Assembly: GCF_023065955.2 (NCBI RefSeq)
Contig: NW_026623100.1
Span: 16,407,001 to 16,471,000 of the forward strand
From: Ursus arctos
Lineage: Eukaryota; Chordata; Mammalia; Carnivora; Ursidae
Reading direction: 5' to 3'
DNA length: 64,000 bases
This document shows, piece by piece, positions 12,549-23,881 of the stretch (within the stretch, counting starts at the first letter, position 1; each line of letters starts with the position of its first letter). A program made the position numbers and the translations under genes. Under the pieces are notes generated by a model that saw only the letters and a program-made list of their open reading frames with translations, made no database searches and was not told where the DNA came from.

Positions 12549-13627
12549 TTAGCGAATGTTCTAAATATAAGATAGGGCAGATGATGGGCTTCGTGTCAGT
12601 CTTCTGTGCTCCGGGTCATTTCAGAAAGACTTTAGGGCCCCTTATGCAGACAGGAAGTTTGCATTTCATCCTGAGTGGGGAGAGAGCAAGTCTGGACCCT
12701 AACTACAGGGGGTACTGCTCCCCACCCCCTTCTCTCACTTTCTCAAGAAGAAGCCCCAGTCTGGACGCCCAGAGTCATGTTCCATCCTCCTGCAGGCTGT
12801 CTTCCTAGCTGCCCTGCCTCTGCAGTGCCCGTGTCTGCTACAAGCGGGAGGAAATAATTATTTTCTCCTATATGGCAGAGTTTTCTTTTTTCATTCCTTA
12901 TGGAGCTGTCATTAAGTCAGGCTTCTCTAGGGAAATCACTTTAATCTCTTTGGGGGTGTCTCACCATCCCCTGAGGGTGATTCGAGTACATCCAGGCAGT
13001 ATTTCACTACTGAATCAGGGAATGAGCTGTTGGAAAAACGCATTTACTGTTTGACTTGCATGGCTCTGGCTCAGCTGACAGGCACGGCCTCCTCCCCCGG
13101 CCTCCTCCCCTCCTGCTGCCTCCTCCACAGCTGCACCCCCCATTTCTGCCCCCCACTCGCTCACTCCTAATCCCTGCTACCATCTTGTCTTCGCAGCTTA
13201 CTGCCTAAGGCTCGGGAAGACCACAGTGGGAGCCGGAGACCCCTTTAGGGCGTTTCTACCATTAATGACACAGGGAAAACCTTCAAGGATCAAAGTCATT
13301 GCGGTGGGATCATGGGGGAGGAGAGACATCTCTTCCTCTAGGTTCTCTGCTGGGGCTCTGTAACCCAAGGCATTGATTAGCAAGAGAAAAGCATACAGAT
13401 TAATTCAGTATAAATTTTACCTGACAGGAGAGCCCTCAGAAGGAAATGAAGCCCTGAAGAAGCACTTAAGCCAAAGCACCATTACGCCAGGTTCGATGAA
13501 GAGTGGGAAGGCATGGGAAAGTGTGACAAGGCAGTGGCTAGTAAGCTGGGGGATAGTTAGCAAGGCCTGTTTGTTCAGATGCCTCTTGGCTGTCCCTCCA
13601 TCTTTGGAGATAGCAATGTTTCTTGCA
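12549..13627. other. Unassigned intergenic stretch
   Basis: Includes a C-rich pyrimidine tract (13085-13165). No gene supported. Confidence 0.4.
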
Positions 13628-13830
13628 GGGCGCCTGGATGGCTCAGTTGGTTAAGTGACTGCCTTTGGCTCAGGTCCTGATCCTGGAGTCCTGGGATTGA
13701 GCCCCGCATTGGGCTCCCTGCTCAGCGGGGAGCCTGCTTCCCCCTCTCCCTCCGCCCCTTCCCCCTGCTCGTGTTCTCGCTCACTCTGCTCTCTCTCTCT
13801 CAAATAAATAAAAAATCTTAAAAAAAAAGA
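13628..13830 (+). mobile_element. CAN-SINE
   Basis: gggcgcctggatggctcagt head, cagcggggagcctgcttc, tail caaataaataaaaaatctta then poly(A). Confidence 0.94.
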
Positions 13831-14250
13831 TAAACTGAGGCATATTTAAAATCTTTAAGAGTTTATTTGAGCAAAAATTGACTGGAATTTGGAAGTGCCG
13901 AGCTGGAAGTGTTTGGAGACTCCGTGGATGAGAACTCAGGGAGAGACCTTGTAGAGAAAAGGCAGAAGCAAAGTAAGCAAATTGATTGGCTATAGCTTAA
14001 AGCCTAGTTGGCCATTTGTGATTGGTTGTTCTTAGGTTTCAACTTTGTAACCTTGAAGCCTTTGCAGACTTGGATTTGGGTTTCCTTATACAGACCCATT
14101 TGTGGGAAAAGAAGGTGAATTGTCCAGGGGCTGTGATCATAGTTCACATGCGTAAGTAGAAGGCCACAGTGAAACACACCCAATGTTAACAGGTGTTGGG
14201 CACTGGGTGCTTCTGTGGTTGAGAATAGGTGCTTCCTCTTTTTTTTACTT
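13831..14250 (-). mobile_element. Probable LTR, family B
   Basis: Starts tttaagagtttatttgagca, with an architecture like LTR 3' ends in reverse and similar to 24220-24767. No coding sequence. Family assignment is uncertain. Confidence 0.4.
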
Positions 14251-15040
14251 TACTTTACTTCTTCCTTCCTTTTCTCTTTCAGTCATTTTGAAATGAGCCA
14301 GGCCAGGGAGTTGGAACTCACCTGATGAAGGATGGGAGCCATTCCTTGCCTCTGTCATCTTCAGAGAGCCTTGCGCTTTGTGTCTCATCAGACCTGCCAG
14401 AGCTCTCCCCCAGGCTTAACTGGACAGTCAGGGAGAGAGAGAACCCAGGTCTCCTACATGTTGGTCTGAATCTGGGTGGGTCTGTACAGTCTGAACACGG
14501 GGGCAGACCCGAGGGGTAGATGGGAGGCTGTGATGATGGGGTGTGCCCAGTCGGGGGTGGGGGCGGCCTGTCCCCAGAGACCAGGGCTGGATCCCCACCC
14601 TCCTCACCCTCCCACACAGGAACAGAGACCCCTGAGCTGCACGGCTTACAACCAGATGATACGGGGGAGGTGCCTGTGGGACGCCTGCTCCGTGAAATGA
14701 CCATCAAAATGGTGGAAGTTCGGTTTGTTCTCGACATGGCAAGGCAGAACACTACCAGTCACAAATAGCCACCTAGGCTTCAAGCTGTAGCCAGTCAACA
14801 GTTTCCTGAGTCTCTGGTCTTAGGAGCATCTTGGCGGAGGAAGGGCCAAGGCTGGTTTAAAGTGGATATTTCAGCGCAGGGACTTGATGGAACTGGGTGA
14901 GAGAGTCATGTCACAGGAATTTAAGATGGACACAGCAAGGCAAGGGTTTGGAGGCAAAGATTTGGAAGAGTCTTGGGAAGCAAATTGTCTCTTGACGTTC
15001 CTATTGAAGAATGGAACAGTTTGATGTTCTTTTAAATCAG
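14251..15040. other. Unassigned stretch containing an exon-like ORF
   Basis: The plus-strand reading 14621-14768 follows a good acceptor (caccctcccacacag at 14606-14620) and stays open to a TAG, giving a product with GRLLREMTIKMVEVRF. A long frame on the other strand overlaps it. No protein family is recognised; chance is the default. Confidence 0.25.
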
Positions 15041-15044
15041 AAGT

Positions 15045-15215
15045 TTCTTAACCTTGGCACTTTTGACGTTTTGAGCTAAGTGATTCTCTGTGGCGGTCCT
15101 GTGCATTGTAGGATATTAACAGAATCCCTGGCAATTACCCACTAGATGCCAGTAGCCCTTCCCTCTACAATAGGGAAAACCAAAAATGTTTCCAGGTTGG
15201 GGAGGGGGGACTTTA
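15045..15215 (-). mobile_element. MER20-like hAT DNA transposon
   Basis: gtcctgtgcattgtaggata, accctactagatgcc-like segment (acccactagatgccagtag) and accaaaaatgtttccagg are diagnostic for MER20 in reverse. Its right end is truncated by the adjoining SINE. Confidence 0.8.
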
Positions 15216-15217
15216 AT

Positions 15218-15406
15218 TAATTAATTTTAAAGATTTTATTTATTTGAGAGAGAGAGAGAAAGCAGGAGGAGGGGCAGAGGCAGAGGGAGAGGCAGAGGGA
15301 GAGGCAGACTCCCCGCGGAACACGGAGCTTGACCTGGGCCTGGATCCCAGTACCCTGGGATCTCGACCTGAGGACCTGAATGGAAGGCAGATACCCAGGA
15401 GCCCCA
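15218..15406 (-). mobile_element. CAN-SINE
   Basis: aagattttatttatttgaga start, GA-rich box, gactccccgcggaacacgga; degraded end cccaggagcccc. Confidence 0.9.
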
Positions 15407-16040
15407 AGGGGGGATTTAAATTTAAATGAGCCTTCCAGGAAATTCCTGGAATGAATAATAAAATTATTTGCAACTTTGGCCATCTTTGGCAAGAGATTCC
15501 TGTAACAGTAAAGTCAGTTAATAAAGACAGTGAACGGAAAAAGTTAAAAAAAAATACAGTGTACGAGTAAAGTCATGCTAACATGGATTGCAAGCCTGGT
15601 GGGTATAGATGGCCTCCGTTCTCACCCTGGGGTCCAGTTCACCCTCCTGCTCCTGCCTCTCTCCCACTGCTGTCTTTGGTCTCTCGCAAGTCTCCTCTTT
15701 CTGGTCAGCTTTTAGCTAGACGATATTACATCTCTAAAGTCAAGAACCAATAGCTTCTGAGAAATGAGAACATGCTACGGTGTACTGACCCCTTAGCTGA
15801 AACAACAGACTTTACATAACTCCGTGAGTAAGTATCACTGCCCCTTTTACACCTAAGGAAACAGGCTCAGAAAAGTGAAGAACGTTGCTGGAATCTGAAT
15901 GCAAGGATCTGACTCCAAACTAGGTCGACAAATTTAACGAAACTCTCGTGTGGGACATACTTAACTCAAAAAGCATTTGTTGTTTATCTGAAATTCAAAT
16001 TTAATTAGTCGTTCTGTGTTTTACCTGGTGAACCTACTTC
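15407..16040. other. Unassigned stretch with MIR
   Basis: A reverse MIR core at about 15770-15920 (ccttttacacctaaggaaacaggctcag). The rest is unassigned. Confidence 0.5.
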
Positions 16041-16560
16041 AACACCCCATCTGTAGCTCCACGGGCGCAAGGCAAGGGGTGTGGGGTGCTGGTACTGAAT
16101 CGATGGATGGGGGGGCCAGGCCTGGGAGCGCAGGGAGTGGCGGTGGCGGAGGAGGTCGGGGTAAAGCCCGCACACGGTCCCTGGTTTGAGCGACTGACGA
16201 AGAGTGACCCCTGGTGGCCGCGCGCCGCCCTGCAGGCCCGGCAGCCCAGACCCAGCGGTGGGGCCCGGGCCTTTAGCGGCGAACATCTTTTCTGGGTTCT
16301 GACCTCTACCGAGAGCCGAGCGCACCGGGGGACTGTGGGGAAGCGGGGCGGGCCAGGCTCAGAGCCTCCTGCAAGCTTTTTGAATCCTTTCGGCTGGACA
16401 GGAGGTCCGCTCCCCGCTCTGGGTCGGCGGCTCTATCGCCCCCAAGCGGCTGACCTGCAAAGAACGGACCCTCCAGCTCCTAAATCTTCAGGGCGCAAAA
16501 GAAGAACGGCTGAAATTCTTCCCCCTCCTCCCTGCTGCCCCCCGGCCCCCTGACCCCCCT
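16041..16560. promoter_or_regulatory. Intergenic CpG islet with CTCF-like motif
   Basis: Rise in G+C and CpG (gcgcgccgccc, cggcgaacat, ggtcggcggctc) isolated by more than 12 kb from the MSH6 island. Contains a CTCF-type core at 16205-16222. A 155-codon open frame (16086-16553) overlaps a long frame on the other strand and has no recognisable domain, so I treat it as a by-product of high G+C. It may be an enhancer, insulator or an orphan promoter. Confidence 0.5.
16204..16223 (-). promoter_or_regulatory. CTCF-like motif
   Basis: Plus strand gtgacccctggtggccgcgc; read in reverse it gives GGCCACCAGGGGTCAC, close to the CCACCAGGGGGCGC core with two departures at the 3' end. Confidence 0.5.
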
Positions 16561-17454
16561 GCCCACTCCAACATGAGGGAAGTCAAATCCTACCGAGGGT
16601 AGCACCCGAGCAGAGCTCCTGGTTAAAACCAGTTTCGGGGAGTCCATTTCCAGGGTGGAGTTCTATGAGTTACCTTTGTGTAAATCTGCTTGGTTAGAGG
16701 GTCCGTCTGTCCTCCCTTGGAGACTCCTTCCTCCCCCAGATTTTCACTGTGTCCTACTCTGTGGCAGGATTTGTCATGTTCTGAAGGTCACAAACACGGT
16801 CCATGTGGGCCCCCCTTTCTCAGGGCTGCTGAGGAGGCCCGCCTGGCTGCTAGGCCCCCCACAGCACCCAGGGTGGCTTCCACCCCAGGCTGGAAGGAAT
16901 CCCACCTGCTGGCCCTTTCCTCTGGGAACTGCAGAGGCCAGAATGTCCTGGGGTGGTCGTGAGGGGCTCTTCCCAGGGGCACCTCTGCTGACTGGACCCA
17001 GCTGACTTGTCATACTTTATTGTGTGTATGTTTGGCCCCGAAGGTGTCCCTGGCACTGCCAGCTTGGCCAGGACTCATTCAGGTCTCAGCGTGCAGCCCA
17101 GGGCCGTACAGAACTTTAGAGAGCCCCCACTCGGGTGCCTGTACAGCTCATTCTCCTTCTTCCCATCCTGTGTATTCTCTACCCACCTCCTCCCTACTCC
17201 GTGCCAGCAGGCCGACTGCTTCACCGGGGCTCCCTTGTCCCCCGGCTTCAGATTCGGGTCAGTCAGGAGGGGAGATAGAGGGGGAAGGGAGTTGCCTCCC
17301 ACCCTCCCCACCACTGGTCTGAGGGTGGGCAGTGGCTGTGTTCCTCTACCCCAGGCCACAGCTTTATGGACACTTTCCTACAGCTGTAGGTCTCCCCCAG
17401 TTCCTTCCGAAAAGGCTCTTTTCCTTGACCTTTTAGGCCTAGGGCGTAGTGGCT
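16561..17454. other. Unassigned GC-rich intergenic stretch
   Basis: Open frames on several frames and strands (e.g. 17007-17507) overlap one another and carry no known domain; I support no gene. Confidence 0.4.
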
Positions 17455-17937
17455 TGAGGGAAAACTTTTCTTCAGTTAAGTACCTGGGGGCCTGCAAATT
17501 AAACTAACAAAAGACAGATTAACAGGAGAAAAGACACACTTTTTATTAATATTTGCATGCATGGGTGTTCCCAGAAAAGTAAAATTCAGAGAGTGTTTGA
17601 CTTGGGGGCTTAAATACCATTTTAACAAAGGAAAGAGGGTTTGGGCTTGAAGGGATGATAAACTGTAGGGTAGTGACTAGGAAATATATGGGGGAAACTA
17701 CTAGAAGATTCCAATTATTTTAGTAAGTTTTGTGTATGCAGATTCATCTCGGTGCTGATTCTGTCTCTGATGATAAGAGTTACTTCTGATCAGGAGAGGG
17801 GGACACTTTCCCTAGGTAAATGGATGCCCTACTTTGAGGAGAATTAAGGCAAGGACAGAGAGCTCTTCCCGCATCCCGATTCTTAACTGTCTTCAGCTCA
17901 AAATAATCCTTATGGCAAAGTGACATATTTTGAGGTG
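17455..17937 (-). mobile_element. ERV LTR, family A
   Basis: Reverse copy: ttgagggaaaacttttcttc, ggcctgcaaattaaactaac, aggagaaaagacacactttt; other end tcttcagctcaaaataatcc. The most complete copy in the window. Confidence 0.75.
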
Positions 17938-18537
17938 CCATCTCCTGGTCCCTTCACTTACTACTGCTTACCCTGGCGTGCTTCGTTACCATCCATCACT
18001 GATTGCTCTTAACCTGCCCACGCGACTGCAAACAGCCCGTCATGAAGCTGTGCTTCTTGCCCGGGCACCAGAATGCCACAGCCGGCCTCTCCTTTGCAGC
18101 ATCAAACATATATATGTGCACCCAGGACATGCCCGTGTGGAGACCCAGACCCTCCCGGCCCAGTAGGGAGAAAGACCGTGACAGGTCCGTAGGCTATGGT
18201 GGGAGTTCAGAGAGCCACCCAGCCCTGCCTGGATGTCAGGGCCGCTTTCTGAAGAATAAGGAAGGATGAGCCAAGTGGAGGAAAGCAGACAATGCAGGGA
18301 GAAGGGCAGCGTGCACGACGGGCTGGAGGCAGAGATGTCATGCATCAGGCACCAAAATGGCCACAGGAAGGCCAGCCTGGAAGAAGACTGGTCATTAGGC
18401 ATGACTGGAGCCCAGTTCTGGGCCCTGGTTCTCAGGCACTCACAATCTGCTCGGGGAATGGCATCTATGACACAGAGGGAGTCCATCTTGAAAGGAGCCA
18501 GATGAGGCCCAAGCAGTGGGTGCTGAGGATGTTCTTG

Positions 18538-18538
<1 letters not shown>
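17938..18538. other. Unassigned intergenic stretch
   Basis: No gene. An overlapping minus-strand frame of 148 codons (18040-18486) has no recognisable domain. Confidence 0.4.

Positions 18539-18581
<43 letters not shown>
18539..18581 (+). repeat. (TG)n microsatellite
   Basis: About 21 perfect TG units. Confidence 0.97.
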
Positions 18582-18582
<1 letters not shown>

Positions 18583-18619
18583 AGGGGAGGGGTCCAGCCA
18601 GACGTGATCTGTGCTTTTA

Positions 18620-18801
18620 TTTTATTATTTTTAAAAGATTTTATTTATTTATTTGAAAGAGAGAGAGAGAAAGCACGAACCAGGGGAGAGGCAGAGAAGC
18701 AGACTCCCCGCTGAGCAGGGAGCCCAATGGGGGGCTCGATCCCAGGACCCTGAGATCATGACCTGAGCAGCCGCTTAACTAACTGAGCCACCCAGGCACC
18801 C
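18620..18801 (-). mobile_element. CAN-SINE
   Basis: aaaagattttatttatttat start, gagatcatgacctgagcagc, end ccacccaggcaccc; target duplication tgtgctttta / ttgtgctttta on both sides. Confidence 0.93.
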
Positions 18802-18804
18802 TGA

Positions 18805-19230
18805 ATTGTGCTTTTAAAAGGTCACTCTGGCTGCTGCCGGGGGGAATGGGTGAATGTTAGGGAGACAAGCAGGGAGACCAGTTGGGAGGACAGCACCAGT
18901 AATGGAGAGAAGGGAGGGGACAGCTTTGTGCTGTTTGGAGGTAGAGCTGGCGACAGTTGCTGAGACTTTGGATGTCTGGAGAATAAGGGAGGGGAGGTAC
19001 CCAGGTTTCTGGCTTGCGCACAGAAATGCCACTTACTAAAATGGAGAGGAGGCAGAGGACAGGCTGGGGGAGGGATCAGGAGCTCAGCTTTGAATATGTT
19101 AAGTGTGAGATGCCTCTGAGACAGCCTGGCAGTGGGATATATGACTTTAGAACTCCAGAAAGAAGTCTTGTGAGCTGGGTCTTGCAAGGGAAGAAAGTGG
19201 TCAGGTGAGGAAGAATTTACCACTTAAAGG
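18805..19230. mobile_element. Ancient interspersed repeat (family not named)
   Basis: gtcactctggctgctgccgg, gggagaccagttgggagg and tatgttaagtgtgagatgcc follow a mammalian-wide repeat pattern I recognise but cannot name with confidence. A related piece lies at 31440-32070. Confidence 0.45.
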
Positions 19231-19379
19231 ATTGGTGGGTCCTGGAAGCAAGGGTCTTGAAAGGGTCTTGGTGAACAAGCTGTAGTGAGACAGGGAAACT
19301 GAATGGACCCCATTAAAAAAGCTGTTTTTTTCTCCCTTCTCTCCAGCTTCTATTCTTGCTGGGGCCTGACCCCCCCCCC

Positions 19380-19850
19380 CACATATGCTTGTAATGCAAA
19401 TAACGCATGTCCTCCTTGTGAGGGACCAAGAGATAATGCTATCTTTGGAGCCTTCCAGCATGATAGATGACATCTAAGGAGTGAAGTGGTAGAGGGGTCG
19501 TAAATGTTCGCTAAGACCACTGACTCCCAACACCTAGATGCCAAGACCTTGGGCTTCAGGGAATGAATGACTTACGAAGGACACCTGGACCCTGTCCTTG
19601 TTCTGTACCAGACCACAGTAGCCAATAAAAACTCCAGACCCTAAACAAAGACGAGATTCCTGGATGCTCCTTCTATCCATCTCCATCTCTCTCCATAGAT
19701 AGATAGATAGATAGATAGATCAATCGATCTTCAATAAACCCTGCTTTCACCTTCTGCTGGCTCATGTCTGATCTCCCTCCTTCGAGAAGCCAGGAGTCGT
19801 CTTAGCTAGGACCCTCTCTCAGACCTGGCCTGGCTGCATCAGTAATCTTG
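19380..19850 (+). mobile_element. ERV LTR, gammaretrovirus-like
   Basis: agccaataaaaactccagac, aaagacgagattcctggatg, ttcaataaaccctgctttca (poly(A) signal variant) and ctgctggctcatgtctgat match class I LTR ends. It contains a GATA microsatellite. No coding part. Confidence 0.6.
19696..19720 (+). repeat. (ATAG)n microsatellite
   Basis: Six ATAG units inside the LTR. Confidence 0.95.
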
Positions 19851-20023
19851 ATCAGTCACCTGCTTAGTTGGTTTACAATCTTATTTTTTAGTAGCAGATA
19901 TTTCCTGGAGCAAACAGCCAAATTATTTTTGCTTGGTCCCGGTATTTAACACAGGGACAGAAAAGTGCATTCATTTCAGTTCTCATCATTAACTAACTGA
20001 GTTAGTTACCTCAAGCAACCACC

Positions 20024-20041
20024 TTAAAAAAAAAAAAAAAA
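20024..20041 (+). repeat. Poly(A) run
   Basis: About 18 A, with no SINE head upstream; possibly a remnant tail. Confidence 0.7.
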
Positions 20042-20044
20042 CAA

Positions 20045-20230
20045 TTACTATATAGTGCTTACTCTGCTGGACAGTTGTAACTCATTAGATTGTCACAACA
20101 TGAAAGACGGATATTGTGAGATGGGCATCGTTATTTGCCCACGTTATCGATGTGCCTCTTGTTTCAAACACAGACAAGTTTAAGTAACCTGTCTGAGGTC
20201 ACATGGCTGGTTAGTGGTAAGTCTGGGCCC
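20045..20230 (-). mobile_element. MIR
   Basis: Reverse MIR: tagattgtcacaacatgaaa, cagacaagtttaagtaacct, tgaggtcacatggctggtta. Confidence 0.8.
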
Positions 20231-20235
20231 CAGGG

Positions 20236-20332
20236 CTTGATGCAGGGCTGGACATGGCTCGATCCCAGAACCCTGAGGTCATGACCTGAGCCGAAGGCAG
20301 ACACTTAATCACCTGAGCCACCCAGATACCCC
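20236..20332 (-). mobile_element. CAN-SINE fragment
   Basis: 5' half only, in reverse: ggctcgatcccagaaccctg, aggtcatgacctgagccgaa, end gagccacccagataccc. Confidence 0.88.
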
Positions 20333-20434
20333 TCCTATTCCCTCTCTTGTTTAATTGCCTAACTTCTTAGTTTCTCCTTATATATAGTGAGGGGTTGGCC
20401 CAGAAGATAAGGGCTTTGGGTGGGGGGCGGGGGT

Positions 20435-20848
20435 GTTAAAGAATCATTCAGGACACTTGTTAAAGATGGCAAGGCAGACTTTACTCAAGAGGGGCTACTA
20501 AAGTGGGGTTTTGTAGTAGGAAGAGAGACCATGCTCAGTTCTGAATGCAATGAAGTAGGGGTTTATTGCCAAGGAGCAGGGGGTGGTCAGTGGATAGAAA
20601 TTTACTAAAAGATAGGGTAATTCTTGGCTAAACTGACCCCCCAGGATTTTTGCTGAAAGCAGGCTGAGTGAACAGATATTAAGGGTGGTCAGACCAACAG
20701 TAGGGGATTTTCGCTAAACCTACCCAGCAGGATTCTTGCTAACACTGGACAATGCAGAGATGAGCATGAAGTCTAAAACGTCAGGGTCTCAGAGTTTGAG
20801 GAGGGAGTGCAGAGGAGCCTGTCTAAATTTGGTCAAGGAGAGAATCTC
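20435..20848 (-). mobile_element. Possible LTR or retroelement remnant
   Basis: Two similar stretches carry the pattern gctaaac(t/c)...cagcaggatt/cttgct (20625-20660 and 20710-20745), an internal repeat typical of LTR or ERV leader regions. Not assigned. Confidence 0.3.
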
Positions 20849-21405
20849 TATGAGGAGGGAAAACTTTTCCTCTCTGTCTCTTAAGTGAATGGAGCCTGCA
20901 ATTAAACTGACAAGAGACAGATGAGCAAGAGAGCAGACAGAGCTTGTCTCCGCGTGCGTCACGCACACACGCACACACGTGGGAGTGCTCCGTGAGTAAC
21001 TCAAAGGGGTGGTTAGAATTTGGGGCTTTCATATCTAATTTAGTAGGAAAAAGGGAGGGGGAGAAAAGGCTCCTATGGGAAGAGCAAACTCATCTCTATA
21101 GGAAAGACAAATGGGTTTTCAGGAGAACAAACCTGAGATAAGAAAGTCTGCAATGGTGTTTGTTTATGCCAGTGGTCTTTCTGTCTTCAGAACCATAAAA
21201 CTTCCCGGGGGAGGGGACTGAGGCCATGTTTGCTGTCTGTCTGTCTCCTGGGAGCAGACCCACACCAAAGAGGTGATTTATGGCCGTCCTCAATTCTCAG
21301 GAGTTTCTGCTTTTAGTCAGATAAGAGAAGTTCTGGAAGGCATTTTTTTCTATATCTGCTGAATCTCATATGTCTTCAGCTTAAAATACTCTTTATACCA
21401 ACTCC
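20849..21405 (-). mobile_element. ERV LTR, family A
   Basis: Starts gagggaaaacttttcctc, gcctgcaattaaactgacaa, gagacagatgagcaagagag; ends tcttcagcttaaaatactct. Includes a short CA-rich patch (20960-20990). Confidence 0.72.
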
Positions 21406-22115
21406 GGGGGCCCGAGCGGGTCCCCACAGGGCTCATCGAGTTCCATCATTCTGCGGCGCACCATGAAATGGCAAACGACAACCTGTGGTGTGTCACAAGG
21501 ATCAAACGCACGCCACGGATGTTGGGCCCGCAGCTCACAGACCACCACATGGGGGCTTCTTTGAAACTGCAGCTCTCCTGATCTGGGGACAGTGTGTTCA
21601 GAGGAGGGTGAGGACTTCAGGTGAGCTGACAAAAGCTCCTGGATTGCGACTGGTGAAGAGAAGTGGGCAAGAGCTTGGCAGAGGCTGAGAAGGTATGTGG
21701 GAGGGAGGGAGTGGTATTTTTGTGCTAAGTGGTCTGTTGATCTTATCTCATTCCATTTTCCCAATAATCCTATGAGGTAGGAATGAGTTGATCCCCACTG
21801 ATTAGATCTGGAGACCAACCTCAAGACACTGCCACGACTCGTATGTGGGGTCCCCAGGGTTGAACAGTGAGCAGTGAAGGCGGAGGAAAGGATTGCCGTC
21901 CGCTGGGAGGGGAGGCTGGGCCCAGACTGGAGATCAGAGGCTGAGGCCCTCTGAAACGTGCGAGGGCCTCTCTAGTTACTAGAAAAGCCATCCAGCCAGA
22001 TGGCTCTGGGGGCCAGGGAGAGGCCTGCGCCAGCCCTCCCCACACTGCTGTTCCAGGTGTGAGAAGAATGCTGGGGCGGGGAAGAACCGGGAGCTGCTGC
22101 GGTCTCTCCCGGGGC
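21406..22115. other. Unassigned stretch with MIR remnant
   Basis: A reverse MIR core at about 21740-21870 (ttttcccaataatcctatgaggtagg). The 215-codon minus-strand frame at 21821-22468 runs through this and the poly(G) tract and is not supported as a gene. Confidence 0.45.
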
Positions 22116-22136
22116 GGGGGGGGGGGGGGGGGGGGG
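22116..22136 (+). repeat. Poly(G) run of 21
   Basis: Uninterrupted G tract after ggggc; capable of G-quadruplex formation and prone to length error. Confidence 0.9.
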
Positions 22137-23140
22137 CTCAGCCCGGCTGTCCCCAGCAAGTCACTCGGTGCCTTTACACACCTTGGGCACTTGGAGGAAT
22201 GCTCAGGTGCCTTTGATATCAAACCCCTTGCTGCCAGAAAGGCAGACCAGAGCCCCTGTCTCCCATCTGGCTGCCACAAAGTTCCTCCCCTCCTTATTTC
22301 TGGGAGTTGAGAAAGTAAAAATGAGCAAGGAATGAGAAGTGAACGATGTGCCCTGCCGTTCACAGGGCAGGGATAACAGAGATGAAGCCAGCTACAAAGT
22401 TCAAGAGGAAACACTATTTCTCTGAAGGCCAAGCTGCCCCTGCACGGTGGTGTGGGCCTAGCACTCACTTCCTCACGGACAGACCTTGTTCTCTAGCTTC
22501 GTAGTCCAGCAGAAACTCTGCTCTTTGAAATTGTACCCGTGGGAACGAAACAGCCCCGTCTTGCCTGGAGTGTCTAATTCACTTTGACCCCGAGAAGCAA
22601 CTTTAACTTACAACCCAGGTGGACAGCATTAGATAAGGGCTTTTTGGACACACCGTTCTCCATCTTTCTTAACTTAGTGGTTTCCAAGGAAACACGGCCT
22701 TGGGCCCATTTTGCAGTCTAGATTTTGACTTTGCTTTGAGCCCGTCCAAATACCACTTCAGGGAAATGTCTCCTAACCTCCGCCCTCCCCCCTCCCCCAT
22801 AACAACTGTAGCTTGTCCTTTGTTGGACCAGCCGCCCACCCCCACGGTCCCTGTTGTGCTAGGACTCTCCTTCCTTGCCACTGGCCAAAGAAACCTGACG
22901 TTGTCAGACTATAGGCACGGGCTATTGGGTGAGAAGTTGACTTTACCTCCCAAAGCCCAAGATCGTGGGCTGACTGGGTTAGGACTTGACCTCATCTCCC
23001 AAAGCCCAAAACAAAGGCAAGGATTGTTGAGTCAGTCTGCTCCTGGGATGGGCATGTGCGGAGAGGGAGCACAGACAGAGCATCCCATTCTTCTGGAAAA
23101 TCCTTAGAGCTTTCTCTTTATAAGGGTCTCCTTTATCCGG
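22137..23140. other. Unassigned stretch with a short tandem duplication
   Basis: At 22936-23010 two imperfect copies of ttgac(t/c)t..cctcccaaagccca occur about 50 bp apart. No gene supported. Confidence 0.45.
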
Positions 23141-23144
23141 TGTT

Positions 23145-23390
23145 CTGCCGTGGCAGGCAGGCGCTGGGCTGAGGGCTTCACAGTGTCATATCACTCAGTC
23201 CTCATCACACCCCATAAAGGACGTCCTCTTGTCATCATTCCCATTTAATAGGTGAAGAAATGGAGGCCCAGGGAGAGATTATATGGCTTGCCCAACAACG
23301 GCCTGCAGTTAGGAAGTGTCTTAGTTGGAATCTGAAGCATCAAGTTTGAGTGCAGAGCCCTTACCCACTAGGTCCTAAACCTCTAGTGCT
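23145..23390 (-). mobile_element. MIR
   Basis: Reverse MIR: ggcaggcaggcgctgggctg, ttcccatttaataggtgaag, aatggaggcccagggaga, gttggaatctgaagcatc. Confidence 0.85.
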
Positions 23391-23539
23391 CTTAACATCT
23401 CAGTACTGTCTTCACCGCTCCCCTCCCTATCCAAAAGAAATACTTAACAGTTCCATTTATTACGTCCATACACCGTAATGATTTATGTCCTAATAGTTTT
23501 ATAGCTATTTGAAAACAATATATAAGTAATAACATAAAT

Positions 23540-23731
23540 TTAAAAAAATATATTGTATTTATGGGAGGGGGAGAGAGAGAGAGAGCCGCGCACAAGCAGG
23601 GGAAGTGGCAGGCAGAGGGATAAGCAGGATCCCCACTGAGCAAGGGATCTGGCAGGACTAGAACCTAGAGCCGTGGGATCATGACCTGAGCCAAAGGCAG
23701 ATGCTTAACTGACTGAGCCACCCAGGTGCCC
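23540..23731 (-). mobile_element. CAN-SINE
   Basis: aaaaatatattgtatttatg start, gggatcatgacctgagcc, end gagccacccaggtgcccc. Confidence 0.92.
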
Positions 23732-23881
23732 CTGTGTTTCATTCTTAAATAACCTATACCAAGTGATGGGATATGTGTGCTGTTTGGGCACTATACAACT
23801 TCTCAAACTTTGGAATCAGATTTGGACACCATCATCCTCATTCCACATTAATTTTTCTCATGTGTTAAAAAAAGAAATTCA

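Noticed and set aside
16086..16553. 155-codon plus-strand frame in the CpG islet
   Set aside because: A long overlapping minus-strand frame exists, composition is GC-driven and no domain is visible. Kept only as part of the islet description.
17007..17507. 166-codon plus-strand frame
   Set aside because: Runs into the reverse LTR at 17455 and overlaps other long frames; no recognisable motif.
21821..22468. 215-codon minus-strand frame
   Set aside because: It runs through the G21 tract (giving poly-Pro) and a MIR remnant; no known family; a length change in the G run would break it.
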